The translations under genes and the position numbers were made by a program. From contig SEFZ01000035.1 of assembly GCA_004173185.1 (NCBI GenBank), positions 1-44,297 on the forward strand: a stretch of 44,297 nucleotides of DNA, read 5' to 3'. The notes under the pieces were generated by a model, which saw only the letters and a program-made list of their open reading frames with translations, did no database searches and was not told the origin of the DNA. Each line of letters opens with the position of its first letter. The stretch's first letter is position 1. Below, in pieces: positions 8,985 to 17,039 of the stretch. The stretch is from Sphingomonadales bacterium. Lineage in GTDB: Bacteria; Pseudomonadota; Alphaproteobacteria; Sphingomonadales; Sphingomonadaceae.

Positions 8985-9006
8985 CCCCGGCACAGGGCCG
9001 GGGTGA
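8985..9006. repeat. Single REP-like arm upstream of hisI
   Basis: CCCCGG / CCGGGG inverted repeat followed by GGGTGA, matching one arm of the paired REP family (compare 6537-6558). No convincing partner arm is seen in the rest of the 283-bp purF-hisI gap; that gap otherwise shows only the purF leader hairpin and no other gene I can support. Confidence 0.55.
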
Positions 9007-9040
9007 CGAGCAGGGGGCGGGGCGCTACTGACTGTCTTCT

Positions 9041-9400
9041 ATGGATACGCAACGCGACAGCACCCTCACGCTCGACCCGAAATATGATTCCAACGGCCTG
9101 ATCACCGCAGTCGCCACCGATATGTCGGGCGTGCTGCTGATGGTCGCGCATATGAACGCCGATGCGCTGGCCGCGACGCTCGAATCGGGCGAGGCAACCT
9201 TCTGGTCGCGCAGCCGCAATCGGCTGTGGAAGAAAGGCGAGACTTCGGGCCACGTGCTCAAGGTTCAGGAAGTGCGCATCGATTGCGATCAGGACGCGCT
9301 CTGGCTCAAGTGCGAGCCGCTCGGCCCCGCCTGCCACACCGGCGAGCGCAGCTGCTTCTACCGCGTTATCGAAGACGGCAGACTGGTCCGCGACGCGTGA
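9041..9400 (+). CDS. hisI: Phosphoribosyl-AMP cyclohydrolase
   Basis: 119 aa, a stand-alone HisI without the HisE domain. Opens the adenine ring of phosphoribosyl-AMP in histidine biosynthesis. Visible: the SRSRNRLWKKGETSGH signature (56-71), the metal-binding aspartates D81, D83 and D85 (DCDQDA), and the zinc cysteines C82, C98 (CHTGE) and C105 (SCFY). The stop codon overlaps the GTG start of the following lipoprotein gene. It lies apart from other his genes in this window. Confidence 0.96.
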   Translation: MDTQRDSTLTLDPKYDSNGLITAVATDMSGVLLMVAHMNADALAATLESGEATFWSRSRNRLWKKGETSGHVLKVQEVRIDCDQDALWLKCEPLGPACHTGERSCFYRVIEDGRLVRDA

Positions 9401-9888
9401 GAGCGTTGCCGCTGCTCCTGATGCTCGCCGCTTGCTCCGGCGGGCAGCCGGCCGCCAAGGATCAGCCTCCGCAGGATCTGGAGAAAGCCGCGATCGAGCG
9501 CGGCCTGGTCCGCAACCCCGCCGATACCGAGATTGCGGGCCTTTATGCGCGCGACACCGATCGCATCTGCATCGTGCCCTCCAGCATCGGCTATAAAATC
9601 GGTGCGTTCGTCGATTATGGCGATGGCATCACCTGCAGCGGCACAGGCACCGCGAGCCGGGTAGGCGAGACGCTGCATATCGAACTGGGCGACGGCGATG
9701 CCTGCGGGTTCGATGCCAAATTCGATGGCGACAAGATCATCTTGCCGGGCGTCGTGCCCGATGGTTGCACCAAATTCTGCTCGCGCCGCGCTTCTTATGC
9801 GGGCCTCGAAGTCAGCCGGCTGAGCGAATCGCCGGCCGAGGCAGTGGCGATGCGGGACGGCAACGGAAAACGCCTCTGCGCTGATTGA
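9397..9888 (+). CDS. Small predicted lipoprotein
   Basis: 163 aa from a GTG at 9397 that overlaps the hisI stop (GTGA), pointing to translational coupling. The N-terminus is a lipoprotein signal: hydrophobic LPLLLMLAAC with the lipobox LAAC, so the mature protein would be acylated on that cysteine and anchored in an envelope membrane. The mature part contains several further cysteines (RICIV, ITCSG, DACGF, DGCTKFCS), suggesting disulfides. I recognise no domain; function unknown. The LiuR-like palindrome at 9885-9900 overlaps its stop codon. Confidence 0.75.
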   Translation: MRALPLLLMLAACSGGQPAAKDQPPQDLEKAAIERGLVRNPADTEIAGLYARDTDRICIVPSSIGYKIGAFVDYGDGITCSGTGTASRVGETLHIELGDGDACGFDAKFDGDKIILPGVVPDGCTKFCSRRASYAGLEVSRLSESPAEAVAMRDGNGKRLCAD

Positions 9889-9900
9889 CGTTCACGTAAA
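9885..9900. promoter_or_regulatory. Candidate MerR/LiuR-type operator
   Basis: TTGACGTTCACGTAAA, an imperfect palindrome (12 of 16 positions symmetric) built on two ACGT cores. It begins 35 bases before the ATG of the MerR-family gene. It resembles, from memory, the site bound by LiuR, the MerR-family repressor of branched-chain amino acid and fatty acid degradation genes in proteobacteria. Autoregulation of the MerR/acyl-CoA dehydrogenase pair is the natural inference. Confidence 0.5.
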
Positions 9901-9919
9901 GGGAAGGTAGGCAAATGTC

Positions 9920-10342
9920 ATGTCTGCCGTAGCTTCTTTCGTCGAGGCCCTGGCCCCGATCGAGCCGCGTACCGATCGCGACTCGTTTTCGATCTCCGAC
10001 TTGTGCGCGGAGTTCGCGGTCACGCCGCGCGCCTTGCGCTTTTACGAGGATGAGGGGCTGATTGGCCCCGAGCGCCGGGGTACCGCGCGCATCTATTCGC
10101 ACCGTGATCGCGCCCGGCTCGCCTGGATCCTGCGCGGCAAGCGCGTCGGCTTCAGTCTCGCCGAGATCCGCGAGATGATCGATCTTTACGATGTCGGCGA
10201 TGATCGGAGCACCCAGAAGGCAGTGACGCTTGCACGCTGCATGGATCGCATCCGCCTGCTCGAAGAGCAGAAGCACGACATCGACGCCCATATCGAAGAA
10301 CTCAACCAATTCGTCAGCCTGCTCAAAAGCGGCGACGCCTGA
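9920..10342 (+). CDS. MerR-family transcriptional regulator (LiuR-like)
   Basis: 140 aa. An N-terminal winged-helix MerR domain spans about residues 22-90: FSISDLCAEFAVTPRALRFY, then the wing residues GTARIYS and the second helix pair ending EIREMIDLYD. A C-terminal coiled-coil dimerisation helix (about 98-136) follows. There is no cysteine-rich metal loop, so it is not a metal sensor of the MerR/CueR type; the context and upstream palindrome suggest an acyl-CoA-responsive regulator like LiuR. GGGAAGG precedes the ATG at 9920. The acyl-CoA dehydrogenase gene follows after 12 bases. Confidence 0.88.
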   Translation: MSAVASFVEALAPIEPRTDRDSFSISDLCAEFAVTPRALRFYEDEGLIGPERRGTARIYSHRDRARLAWILRGKRVGFSLAEIREMIDLYDVGDDRSTQKAVTLARCMDRIRLLEEQKHDIDAHIEELNQFVSLLKSGDA

Positions 10343-10354
10343 AGAGGATCTGCA

Positions 10355-12157
10355 ATGCCACAATATACGCCGCCCGTCCGCGAAACGCGCTTCATCCTCG
10401 ATTCGGTGATCGGCCTCGATCGCTATGCCAACCTGCCGGGCTTCGAGAATGCGACGCCAGACACGGTCGATGCCGTGCTTGACCAGGGCGGCAAGTTCGT
10501 CGCCGAAGTCCTCTTCCCGATCAACCATTCGGGCGATCAGCAGGGTTGCACCCGCCACGAAGACGGCAGCGTCACCACGCCGGACGGCTATAAGGAGGCG
10601 TATAAAGCTTTCGTCGAGAGCGGTTGGGGCACGCTGAGCGCGCCGGAGCAGTTCGGCGGGCAGGGTATGCCGCACGTCGTCTCCACGGCGTTTCAGGAAT
10701 ATATGATCTCCGCCAACATGGCATTCGCCATGTACCCGGGCCTCACCCATGGCGCGGTCGCATCGCTGCTGGTCAAGGGTACGCCCGAGCAGCAGGAGAA
10801 GTATGTCCCCAAGATGGTTTCGGGCGAATGGGGCGGCACGATGAACCTGACCGAGCCGCAGTGCGGCACGGATCTCGGCCTCATCCGCACCCGCGCCGAG
10901 CCGGCAGCGGATGGATCCTGGTCAATCACTGGCACCAAGATCTTCATCTCGTCGGGCGAGCATGACCTGACCAGCAACATCATTCATCTCGTCCTCGCCA
11001 AGACGCCGGGCGCGCCGGAGAGCAGCAAGGGCATCTCGCTGTTCGTGGTGCCCAAGTTCATCGTCAACGATGATGGCTCGCTGGGTGCGCGCAACGCGGT
11101 CACCTGCGGCTCGATCGAGCACAAGATGGGCATCCACGCGAATTCGACCTGCGTGATGAATTATGACGGCGCCACCGGCTGGCTGGTCGGCGACGAGATG
11201 AAGGGCCTCGCCGCGATGTTCATCATGATGAACGCCGCACGCTTGGGCGTGGGCCTTCAAGGCCTCGGCATTGGCGAAGTCGCGCTGCAGAACGCCGTGC
11301 AATATGCTGAAGACCGCCGCCAGGGCCGCGCGCTAACTGGCGCGCAGGAGCCGAACGAAAAGGCCGACACGCTGTTCGTCCATCCCGACGTTCGCCGCAT
11401 GCTGATGGAGGGCAAGGCGCTCACCGAAGGCCTGCGCGCTTTGTGTCTCTGGGGTGCGCTCCAGAACGATCTTGAGCATGCCGCCGAAACCGAGGAAGAG
11501 CGCCAGCTCGCCGGCGATCTGCTCGGCCTGCTCACGCCGGTCATCAAGGGTGTCGGCACCGATATCGGCTACCGCGTCGCGACCGATGCGCAGCAGGTTT
11601 ATGGCGGCCATGGCTACATCGCCGAATGGGGCATGGAGCAATATGTGCGCGATGCCCGCATCTCGATGATCTACGAAGGCACCAATGGCGTGCAGGCGAT
11701 GGATCTGGTCGGCCGCAAGCTCGCCCAGAATGGCGGCCGCGCCGTGCAGGCATTGTTCAAGGTTGTGACCGAAGAGACCGCCGCCGCGAAGGGCGACGAG
11801 AAGCTTAAGGACTATGCCGAAGGTCTGGAGAAGGCACTCGGCCACCTTCAGGGTGCCACGATGTGGATGGCGACCAACGGCTTCAAGAACCCCAACCATG
11901 TGGGTGCGGGTGCTTATCCCTATATGCAGCTGACCGGCACGGTCGCGCTCGGCCTGATGTGGCTGCGCATGGCGACCGCCGCATCGGCAAAGCTCGCCGA
12001 AGGCGGGGAGAACGCCAAGTTCTACGAAGCCAAGCTGATCACCGCGCGCTTCTATGCCGAGCGTTTCTTCCCCGAAGCAGGTTCGCTCCGCCGCAAGATC
12101 GAAGCAGGCAGCGATACCGTGATGGCGCTCGATCCGGAGATGTTCCGGGCGGCCTAA
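10355..12157 (+). CDS. Acyl-CoA dehydrogenase with C-terminal extension (DmdC/FadE-like)
   Basis: 600 aa, far longer than the ~380-residue classical enzymes; it matches the FAD-dependent group with an additional C-terminal domain, often annotated 3-methylmercaptopropionyl-CoA dehydrogenase (DmdC) or FadE. Visible: MNLTEPQCGTDLG (FAD/substrate region), GTKIFISSGEHD, and YEGTNGVQAMDL with the probable catalytic base E441. It oxidises acyl-CoA to trans-2-enoyl-CoA. It has an AGAGGA ribosome-binding site and follows the MerR gene closely, so it is likely that regulator's target. The acyl chain specificity cannot be read from sequence. Confidence 0.92.
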   Translation: MPQYTPPVRETRFILDSVIGLDRYANLPGFENATPDTVDAVLDQGGKFVAEVLFPINHSGDQQGCTRHEDGSVTTPDGYKEAYKAFVESGWGTLSAPEQFGGQGMPHVVSTAFQEYMISANMAFAMYPGLTHGAVASLLVKGTPEQQEKYVPKMVSGEWGGTMNLTEPQCGTDLGLIRTRAEPAADGSWSITGTKIFISSGEHDLTSNIIHLVLAKTPGAPESSKGISLFVVPKFIVNDDGSLGARNAVTCGSIEHKMGIHANSTCVMNYDGATGWLVGDEMKGLAAMFIMMNAARLGVGLQGLGIGEVALQNAVQYAEDRRQGRALTGAQEPNEKADTLFVHPDVRRMLMEGKALTEGLRALCLWGALQNDLEHAAETEEERQLAGDLLGLLTPVIKGVGTDIGYRVATDAQQVYGGHGYIAEWGMEQYVRDARISMIYEGTNGVQAMDLVGRKLAQNGGRAVQALFKVVTEETAAAKGDEKLKDYAEGLEKALGHLQGATMWMATNGFKNPNHVGAGAYPYMQLTGTVALGLMWLRMATAASAKLAEGGENAKFYEAKLITARFYAERFFPEAGSLRRKIEAGSDTVMALDPEMFRAA

Positions 12158-12197
12158 GCGGTTTCGCTTGAGCAACGGAGCGGGCGCAGGGCATAGC

Positions 12198-12701
12198 ATG
12201 GCTATGACCCTTGCGATCGTCCCGTTGCTCCCGCTCGATCGCGGCTATCTCCACGCAATGCAGGTCCGCGCGCTGCTGACCGGCGTAGCGCTCGTCCTTG
12301 CGGCGTTTCTCGTCGAATGGTTGCTTGCCGAAGGGCTGCTGGTTGCTTGGGTGATCGGGGACCTGCCGGCACGGGGGCTTGTCGTTGGCCCGGCGGCGCT
12401 GATCGCGATCTGGATGGCCGGGTTCGCGCCGGGGCGGCGCTGGCGGCGCTGGGGCTATGCGTTCACCGGCACCGAAGTCCACGTCGCACAGGGCTGGCTG
12501 GTGGAACTGCACACGATCGTGCCGGTATCGCGGGTTCAGCATATCGATGTGGGGCAGGGGCCCCTCGAGCGTGCCTTCGGCCTGTGCCATATCGAACTAT
12601 ACACCGCCGCCAGCCTGTTGCGCCTGCCCGGCATCTCGCGCGAGACCGCCGAGGAGATACGCGACGCGATCCGCCTACGGATCGGCAGCGCGGCACCGTG
12701 A
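12198..12701 (+). CDS. Bacterial PH-domain membrane protein, YdbS-like
   Basis: 167 aa from the ATG at 12198; a TTG at 12168 would add 10 residues. Two hydrophobic segments (about 22-45 and 47-66 from the ATG) precede a single bPH2 domain with the sequence VSRVQHIDVGQGPLERAFGLCHIELYTA, the usual YdbS core. Such proteins occur beside a larger YdbT homologue, as here: the next gene starts inside this stop (GTGA at 12698). The pair is probably a membrane complex; its biochemical role is not established. Confidence 0.82.
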   Translation: MAMTLAIVPLLPLDRGYLHAMQVRALLTGVALVLAAFLVEWLLAEGLLVAWVIGDLPARGLVVGPAALIAIWMAGFAPGRRWRRWGYAFTGTEVHVAQGWLVELHTIVPVSRVQHIDVGQGPLERAFGLCHIELYTAASLLRLPGISRETAEEIRDAIRLRIGSAAP

Positions 12702-14122
12702 GCGCTCCAGATACCGCGCCACGGCGGCTTCATCCTGCGGCGGCGGCAATCGATTTTCTTCGCCGCGCGCCGGCGAGTTGGGGCAGCATCACCGCGATCA
12801 TTCTGGTCTCCAGCCGCGACATCTGGTTCGCTTCGGCAGTAGCGGGCGGCTTCGCCTTCCTGTCGGCGTTGCTCGCCGTCGCGCGGTGGCGCAGCTTCAC
12901 TTATCGGCTCGACGCGCAAAGCGGGCTGGTGATCGATCAGGGCCTGCTGCGCCGCAGCCGCCGTTCGATCCCTGCCGAGCGGATCGAGGACGTTTCGACC
13001 GAGCAAGGCCCATTGCAGCGGCTGTTCGGCCTCGTCCGCGTCCATATCGAGACCGGCGGAGGAAGTGCGGACGAAGGGCTGCTCGACAGTGTCGGCAAGG
13101 CCGAGGCGATCCGCCTGCACGCCCTGCTTCTCGGGGACGGCGTGGCCGCCGAAACGCGCGCGGAATCTGAAATCGCGAAAGACTCACCGCTCTTCGCGAT
13201 GACGCTGCGACGGGTGCTGCTGCACGGCCTGTTCGGCTTCTCGCTGCTTTGGCTCGCGGCGATCCTCGCGTTGCTCAACGGGCTGGAGCGCGTGACCGAT
13301 TTCGACTTGCACGATCTGTTCGATCTCGCCGAACGCGAGGCGGTGGCCCGGTTCAGCCTGGCATCGGCGCTGGCCGTGCTCGCGCTGCTATTGATATTGG
13401 GCGTATTTGCCGGGGTGGCCAGCTCGGTCATGCGCGATTTCGGTTTCCGGCTTACGTATGAGGATGGCCGTTTCCGGCGCACGCGCGGGTTACTCACGCG
13501 TAGCCAGACTCTGGTCGCGAACCGACGTATTCAGGTGGGCCTGATCCGGCGCGGCTGGCTGAGCGGGCGGATGGGCTTCGCGGCGCTCGAGGTGCAGACG
13601 CTCGGCGGCAGCGACGGCCCTGCGGGTCGCCACGAACTCGCGCCCTTCGCAACGCAGCCCGAGATCGATGCGGTGCTGGCCAAGACGCTGTTGCCTCCCT
13701 TCGAGCCCCAAGCACTGATCGGCGTTTCGCGCGCACATGCTCCGCTATGGGCAATTCGTCGCATTGCGCCGCTGGCGGCTGCGGTCGCGATCGCCGGCTG
13801 GCTCTGGCCGCTCGCATGGTTTGGCCTGTTGCTGGTTCCGTTGCTCGCCGGGATCGGCTGGTATCAGCGGCAACATCATCGCTATGCGCTGCGCAGCACC
13901 AGCCTGCAGGTCATCAGCGGCGTGCGGACCGAACGCGAATGGATCGCGCCCTATCCGGCGGTTCAGAGCGTGATGGTGCGGCGCGGCCCGTTACAGCGCT
14001 GGTTCGGGGTGGCAAGCGTGATGGTCCACACTGCCGGGGGTAAGACTATCTCGCCCGACATTCTCGATATTCGCGCCGATGTCGCAGGCCCGCTGGCGCG
14101 CGATCTGATCGCGCGCACCTGA
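12698..14122 (+). CDS. Multi-PH-domain membrane protein, YdbT-like
   Basis: 474 aa from a GTG overlapping the stop of the YdbS-like gene. It contains successive bPH2 repeats separated by transmembrane pairs: IPAERIEDVSTEQGPLQRLFGLVRVHIET (first, about 90-120), a central copy around LTYEDGRFRRTRGLLTRSQ, and AVQSVMVRRGPLQRWFGVASVMVHTAG (last, about 425-450). The PLQRxFG core is repeated almost exactly in the first and last copies. Partner of the upstream YdbS-like protein. Its function is poorly defined; B. subtilis YdbS/YdbT have been linked to lipopeptide tolerance. Confidence 0.85.
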   Translation: MSAPDTAPRRLHPAAAAIDFLRRAPASWGSITAIILVSSRDIWFASAVAGGFAFLSALLAVARWRSFTYRLDAQSGLVIDQGLLRRSRRSIPAERIEDVSTEQGPLQRLFGLVRVHIETGGGSADEGLLDSVGKAEAIRLHALLLGDGVAAETRAESEIAKDSPLFAMTLRRVLLHGLFGFSLLWLAAILALLNGLERVTDFDLHDLFDLAEREAVARFSLASALAVLALLLILGVFAGVASSVMRDFGFRLTYEDGRFRRTRGLLTRSQTLVANRRIQVGLIRRGWLSGRMGFAALEVQTLGGSDGPAGRHELAPFATQPEIDAVLAKTLLPPFEPQALIGVSRAHAPLWAIRRIAPLAAAVAIAGWLWPLAWFGLLLVPLLAGIGWYQRQHHRYALRSTSLQVISGVRTEREWIAPYPAVQSVMVRRGPLQRWFGVASVMVHTAGGKTISPDILDIRADVAGPLARDLIART

Positions 14123-14124
14123 AC

Positions 14125-15555
14125 TCAGTTTGCGGGGGCCGCCCTGGGCGCTGGTGTCGGCTTCGCAGTCGGTAGCGTCGGCGCAGGCTTCGCGCCCGGC
14201 AGCGTCAGCGTCGCCTGTGGCTTACCGGTTGCGGGTGCGGGTGCCGGAACCACAGCTTCCTTCCGCCGAACGCCGGTGAGCAGCGCGGGACCCTTGGCCT
14301 CGGCTCCTTCGACTGCGTTGGCAGGCGGGGGCGTAACCGGTGGTTGCGCGCGCATGCACTGCAACGGGCTGGGCCGGCGGAACTGGCCGCAATTCCACAA
14401 AGCCTTGGCGAAGCCCTGGCTCTGGTCGCGCAGGTAGCTGAACGACATCGCCGAGACCTGCGCACTGCTCAGCGGCAGTCGGGCAGGGGTCTGTTTCGGA
14501 TCGGCCCAGGCCATGAACTTGCAGTAATTGCGCTCGCCACAGGTGCGGATCGCCAGCGCGGCAAAGGCGTCGGCGGTCATCCCCTTGGGCAGGGTCAGCA
14601 TGAAATTATTGCCCTCCGCCGTGCCGCCGCTCTCGGCCGCCAGCGGCGCAGGCACTGCGCTGGCCGGGATCGATGCGGGATCGACGATCACGCCGTCCGA
14701 GCCAGTCGGTGTAACGGCAGCAAGCGTTGGCGCATTGGGATCGCCGAAATGCGATTGCGATAGCCGCGCCATCTTGGGCACGTTGGGCTCGGCAGCGGTA
14801 TAGCCGCGATTGAACGCAGGCGGCGTGCCCCACCATCCGGCCCAGCGGAAGAAAAGATGCGTATGCACCTCGGTGATCTTCTCAAGGCTGGCGCTCCAAT
14901 AGGGGACGACCCAATCGGTATGGTAATGCGTGGCGTGGCCTACGGGGGCGTACACCGAACCATATAGCGCCATCCGCGCGACATCGCGGGCGCGTTCCCA
15001 TGCGGCAGGGCGCGGCACCCAGCGTGCCATCGCGCCGTCACAGGTGAAGGTGAACTGGCAGCCGGTCGAGCGCTCCTGCCCCTGAAACACCACGCCGCAG
15101 ATCGATTTGGGGAAGGCCGGGTGGCGCATCCGGTTGATGATGACCTGCGCCACTGCGCGCTGGCCTACCGTATCGTCACCGGCTTCATAGAACACTGCCG
15201 CGGCGAGGCAATCGACTGCGCGGGCCTGACTTTCCAGCGAGCCCGAGACGCGGAAGGCGCGCGCTGCGGGGTTGGGCAAAGTCGAGAAGGGGACCGTGTC
15301 GTTGATCGATTTGGCGTCGTCGGGCGCGACCTGCTGGATCTGCACGGGTTCGACTGCGGGCAACTCGGTCTTCGGTACCACGCGGTGGGAGACCACGACA
15401 TGTGGCCGCTTGTGAACCAGCACGCGCGGCGTGGTCAGCACGAGCACCACCGGCACCGCAATCGCGATAAGCGCGATCACGGCGAGAATGATCTGAAGGA
15501 CAGGGGGCACGCGCCGGGCGGGCGCGATGTCGGACGGGATCAGAAAAGGCTCCAT
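14125..15555 (-). CDS. SleB-type cell wall hydrolase
   Basis: 476 aa. An N-terminal cytoplasmic stub is followed by one transmembrane helix (about 19-41), then a Hydrolase_2/SleB domain (about 112-230) with CLAAAVFYEAGDD containing the probable catalytic glutamate E124, the GQRAVAQVIINRM segment and the GCQFTFTCDG motif. It is expected to cleave peptidoglycan glycan strands in the periplasm. The last ~90 residues are Pro/Ala/Lys-rich and low in complexity. It converges with the YdbT-like gene, 2 bases apart. Confidence 0.87.
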   Translation of the reverse strand: MEPFLIPSDIAPARRVPPVLQIILAVIALIAIAVPVVLVLTTPRVLVHKRPHVVVSHRVVPKTELPAVEPVQIQQVAPDDAKSINDTVPFSTLPNPAARAFRVSGSLESQARAVDCLAAAVFYEAGDDTVGQRAVAQVIINRMRHPAFPKSICGVVFQGQERSTGCQFTFTCDGAMARWVPRPAAWERARDVARMALYGSVYAPVGHATHYHTDWVVPYWSASLEKITEVHTHLFFRWAGWWGTPPAFNRGYTAAEPNVPKMARLSQSHFGDPNAPTLAAVTPTGSDGVIVDPASIPASAVPAPLAAESGGTAEGNNFMLTLPKGMTADAFAALAIRTCGERNYCKFMAWADPKQTPARLPLSSAQVSAMSFSYLRDQSQGFAKALWNCGQFRRPSPLQCMRAQPPVTPPPANAVEGAEAKGPALLTGVRRKEAVVPAPAPATGKPQATLTLPGAKPAPTLPTAKPTPAPRAAPAN

Positions 15556-15711
15556 ATGCCGGGGTCGCGCCCCTTAACGCACAAGTTGCGCGTTTGGAAC
15601 CATAACGGGGACGGAATGGCTTTGGCGTGAGACCAACGTGTGCCAATCTCATCGCGTGCAAAACCGCGCTCTTGGCCTGACCTTGGCCTAAACTTTCGCG
15701 AAAATGCGCGC

Positions 15712-16041
15712 TTAGCTGGGCCAGAACCCCGTGGCTTCGCACATGTCCCAATGATCCGCTGCGCCAAGCTTGCACGCTGCGCTGTTAGCGCCCTCGGTGC
15801 ACTGCTTCACTTCGCGCTGGAAGCGCTTGTAGCAGCTTTCGGGCTTGGCCGGAGCCATCGGCGCGGGAGCGGCGTTGGCTTCCGGAATCACATGCACCGA
15901 AGGAACCGCGGCAACGGCGGCTTTCACCGCGTTGCGCGCTTCTACGGCACTGGGCATGACCTTCGCATCGTTTCCGAAAACGAGAGGCCAAGCCAGAAAA
16001 ACCGCCAGCATGAAGCTGGCGCAGATCATTGCGTTACGCAC
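15712..16041 (-). CDS. Small secreted four-cysteine protein
   Basis: 109 aa from a GTG at 16041, supported by a strong GGGGGGAA ribosome-binding sequence. An N-terminal hydrophobic signal or anchor (about 5-23) is followed by an Ala/Pro/Val-rich linker and a C-terminal module with cysteines at 70, 81, 90 and 101 (C-x10-C-x8-C-x10-C), a pattern that suggests two disulfides, as in twin CX(n)C helical hairpins. Periplasmic location is inferred. I recognise no named family. A perfect CtrA box and a GANTC site lie just upstream, suggesting cell-cycle control. Confidence 0.72.
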   Translation of the reverse strand: MRNAMICASFMLAVFLAWPLVFGNDAKVMPSAVEARNAVKAAVAAVPSVHVIPEANAAPAPMAPAKPESCYKRFQREVKQCTEGANSAACKLGAADHWDMCEATGFWPS

Positions 16042-16073
16042 GGAAATTCCCCCCGGAATGCGCGACTAACCCC

Positions 16074-16078
16074 GACTC
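16074..16078. promoter_or_regulatory. GANTC (CcrM) site between CtrA box and gene start
   Basis: GACTC, a CcrM methylation target, lies 14 bases downstream (in the minus-strand direction) of the CtrA box and about 33 bases before the GTG at 16041. In alphaproteobacteria, GcrA acts at methylated GANTC sites near -10 regions. A 5-base motif can occur by chance; its position is what makes it notable. Confidence 0.35.
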
Positions 16079-16091
16079 GCCGAGACTAATG

Positions 16092-16106
16092 TTAATTGCG
16101 CATTAA
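16092..16106. promoter_or_regulatory. Perfect CtrA box TTAA-N7-TTAA
   Basis: TTAATTGCGCATTAA at 16092-16106 matches the full CtrA consensus TTAA-N7-TTAA and stands out as an AT-rich patch in high-GC DNA. It is 51 bases upstream of the small secreted protein's GTG (minus strand) and 13 bases past the end of cysK, so the small protein is the only sensible target. CtrA is the response regulator that controls cell-cycle and envelope genes in alphaproteobacteria. Confidence 0.65.
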
Positions 16107-16118
16107 TGTCGAGGGGTT

Positions 16119-17039
16119 TCAGTTTTCTGGCAAGAAGTCCGGAACGCTCAAATATCGTTCACCTGTATCATAATTGAACCCTAATACCCGGCTTCCGGCG
16201 GGCAGTTCGGCCAGTTTCTGCTGAATCGCAGCCAGCGTCGCACCCGAAGAGATGCCAACGAGCATGCCTTCCTCGGTGGCCGATCGCCGTGCCATCTCCT
16301 TGGCGGCACCGGCATCGACCTTGATCACGCCATCGATCGCATCGGTGTGCAGGTTGCGCGGTACGAAGCCTGCGCCGATGCCCTGGATCGGATGCGGGCC
16401 GGGCTGGCCGCCCGAAATAACCGGCGAAAGCTCGGGCTCGACGGCATAGACTTTGAGGTTCGGCCAGCTCTTCTTGAGCGTCTCCGCCACGCCGGTGAGG
16501 TGGCCGCCGGTGCCAACGCCGCTGATCACAACGTCGAGCGGGCTATCGGCGAAGTCGTTGAGGATCTCCTGCGCGGTCGTGCGGGTATGCACGTCGATGT
16601 TCGCGGGATTCTCGAACTGTTGCGGCATCCATGCGCCATCGGTCGATTCGACGATCTCCATCGCGCGCTCGATCGCGCCCTTCATGCCCTTTTCGCGCGG
16701 GGTCAGGTCGAACGTCGCGCCATAAGCCAGCATCAGGCGGCGGCGCTCGATCGACATGCTCTCAGGCATCACCAGGATGAGCTTATAGCCCTTCACTGCG
16801 GCGACCATCGCCAGGCCCACGCCGGTATTGCCGCTGGTCGGCTCTACGATGGTGCCGCCGGGCTTGAGGTTGCCGTCTTTCTCGGCAGCTTCGATCATCG
16901 CCAGCGCGATGCGGTCCTTGATCGAACCACCGGGGTTCGATCGCTCGGACTTGATCCATACCTCGGCATCCGGGAACAGCTTGTTCACCCGCACATGGGG
17001 CGTGTTGCCGATGGTCTCGAGGATCGATTGGGCCTTCAT
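16119..17039 (-). CDS. cysK: Cysteine synthase A (O-acetylserine sulfhydrylase)
   Basis: 306 aa PLP enzyme making cysteine from O-acetylserine and sulfide. The PLP lysine is K41 in NPGGSIKDR; the substrate loop is TSGNTG (68-73), and the glycine-rich phosphate-binding region GVGTGGHLTG follows. The length is normal for CysK; there is no CBS domain. It is preceded by an MFS gene whose stop overlaps this ATG by 4 bases (17036-17039), so the two are translationally coupled. The MFS protein might export a thiol or cysteine-related compound; that is inference from position. Confidence 0.96.
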   Translation of the reverse strand: MKAQSILETIGNTPHVRVNKLFPDAEVWIKSERSNPGGSIKDRIALAMIEAAEKDGNLKPGGTIVEPTSGNTGVGLAMVAAVKGYKLILVMPESMSIERRRLMLAYGATFDLTPREKGMKGAIERAMEIVESTDGAWMPQQFENPANIDVHTRTTAQEILNDFADSPLDVVISGVGTGGHLTGVAETLKKSWPNLKVYAVEPELSPVISGGQPGPHPIQGIGAGFVPRNLHTDAIDGVIKVDAGAAKEMARRSATEEGMLVGISSGATLAAIQQKLAELPAGSRVLGFNYDTGERYLSVPDFLPEN

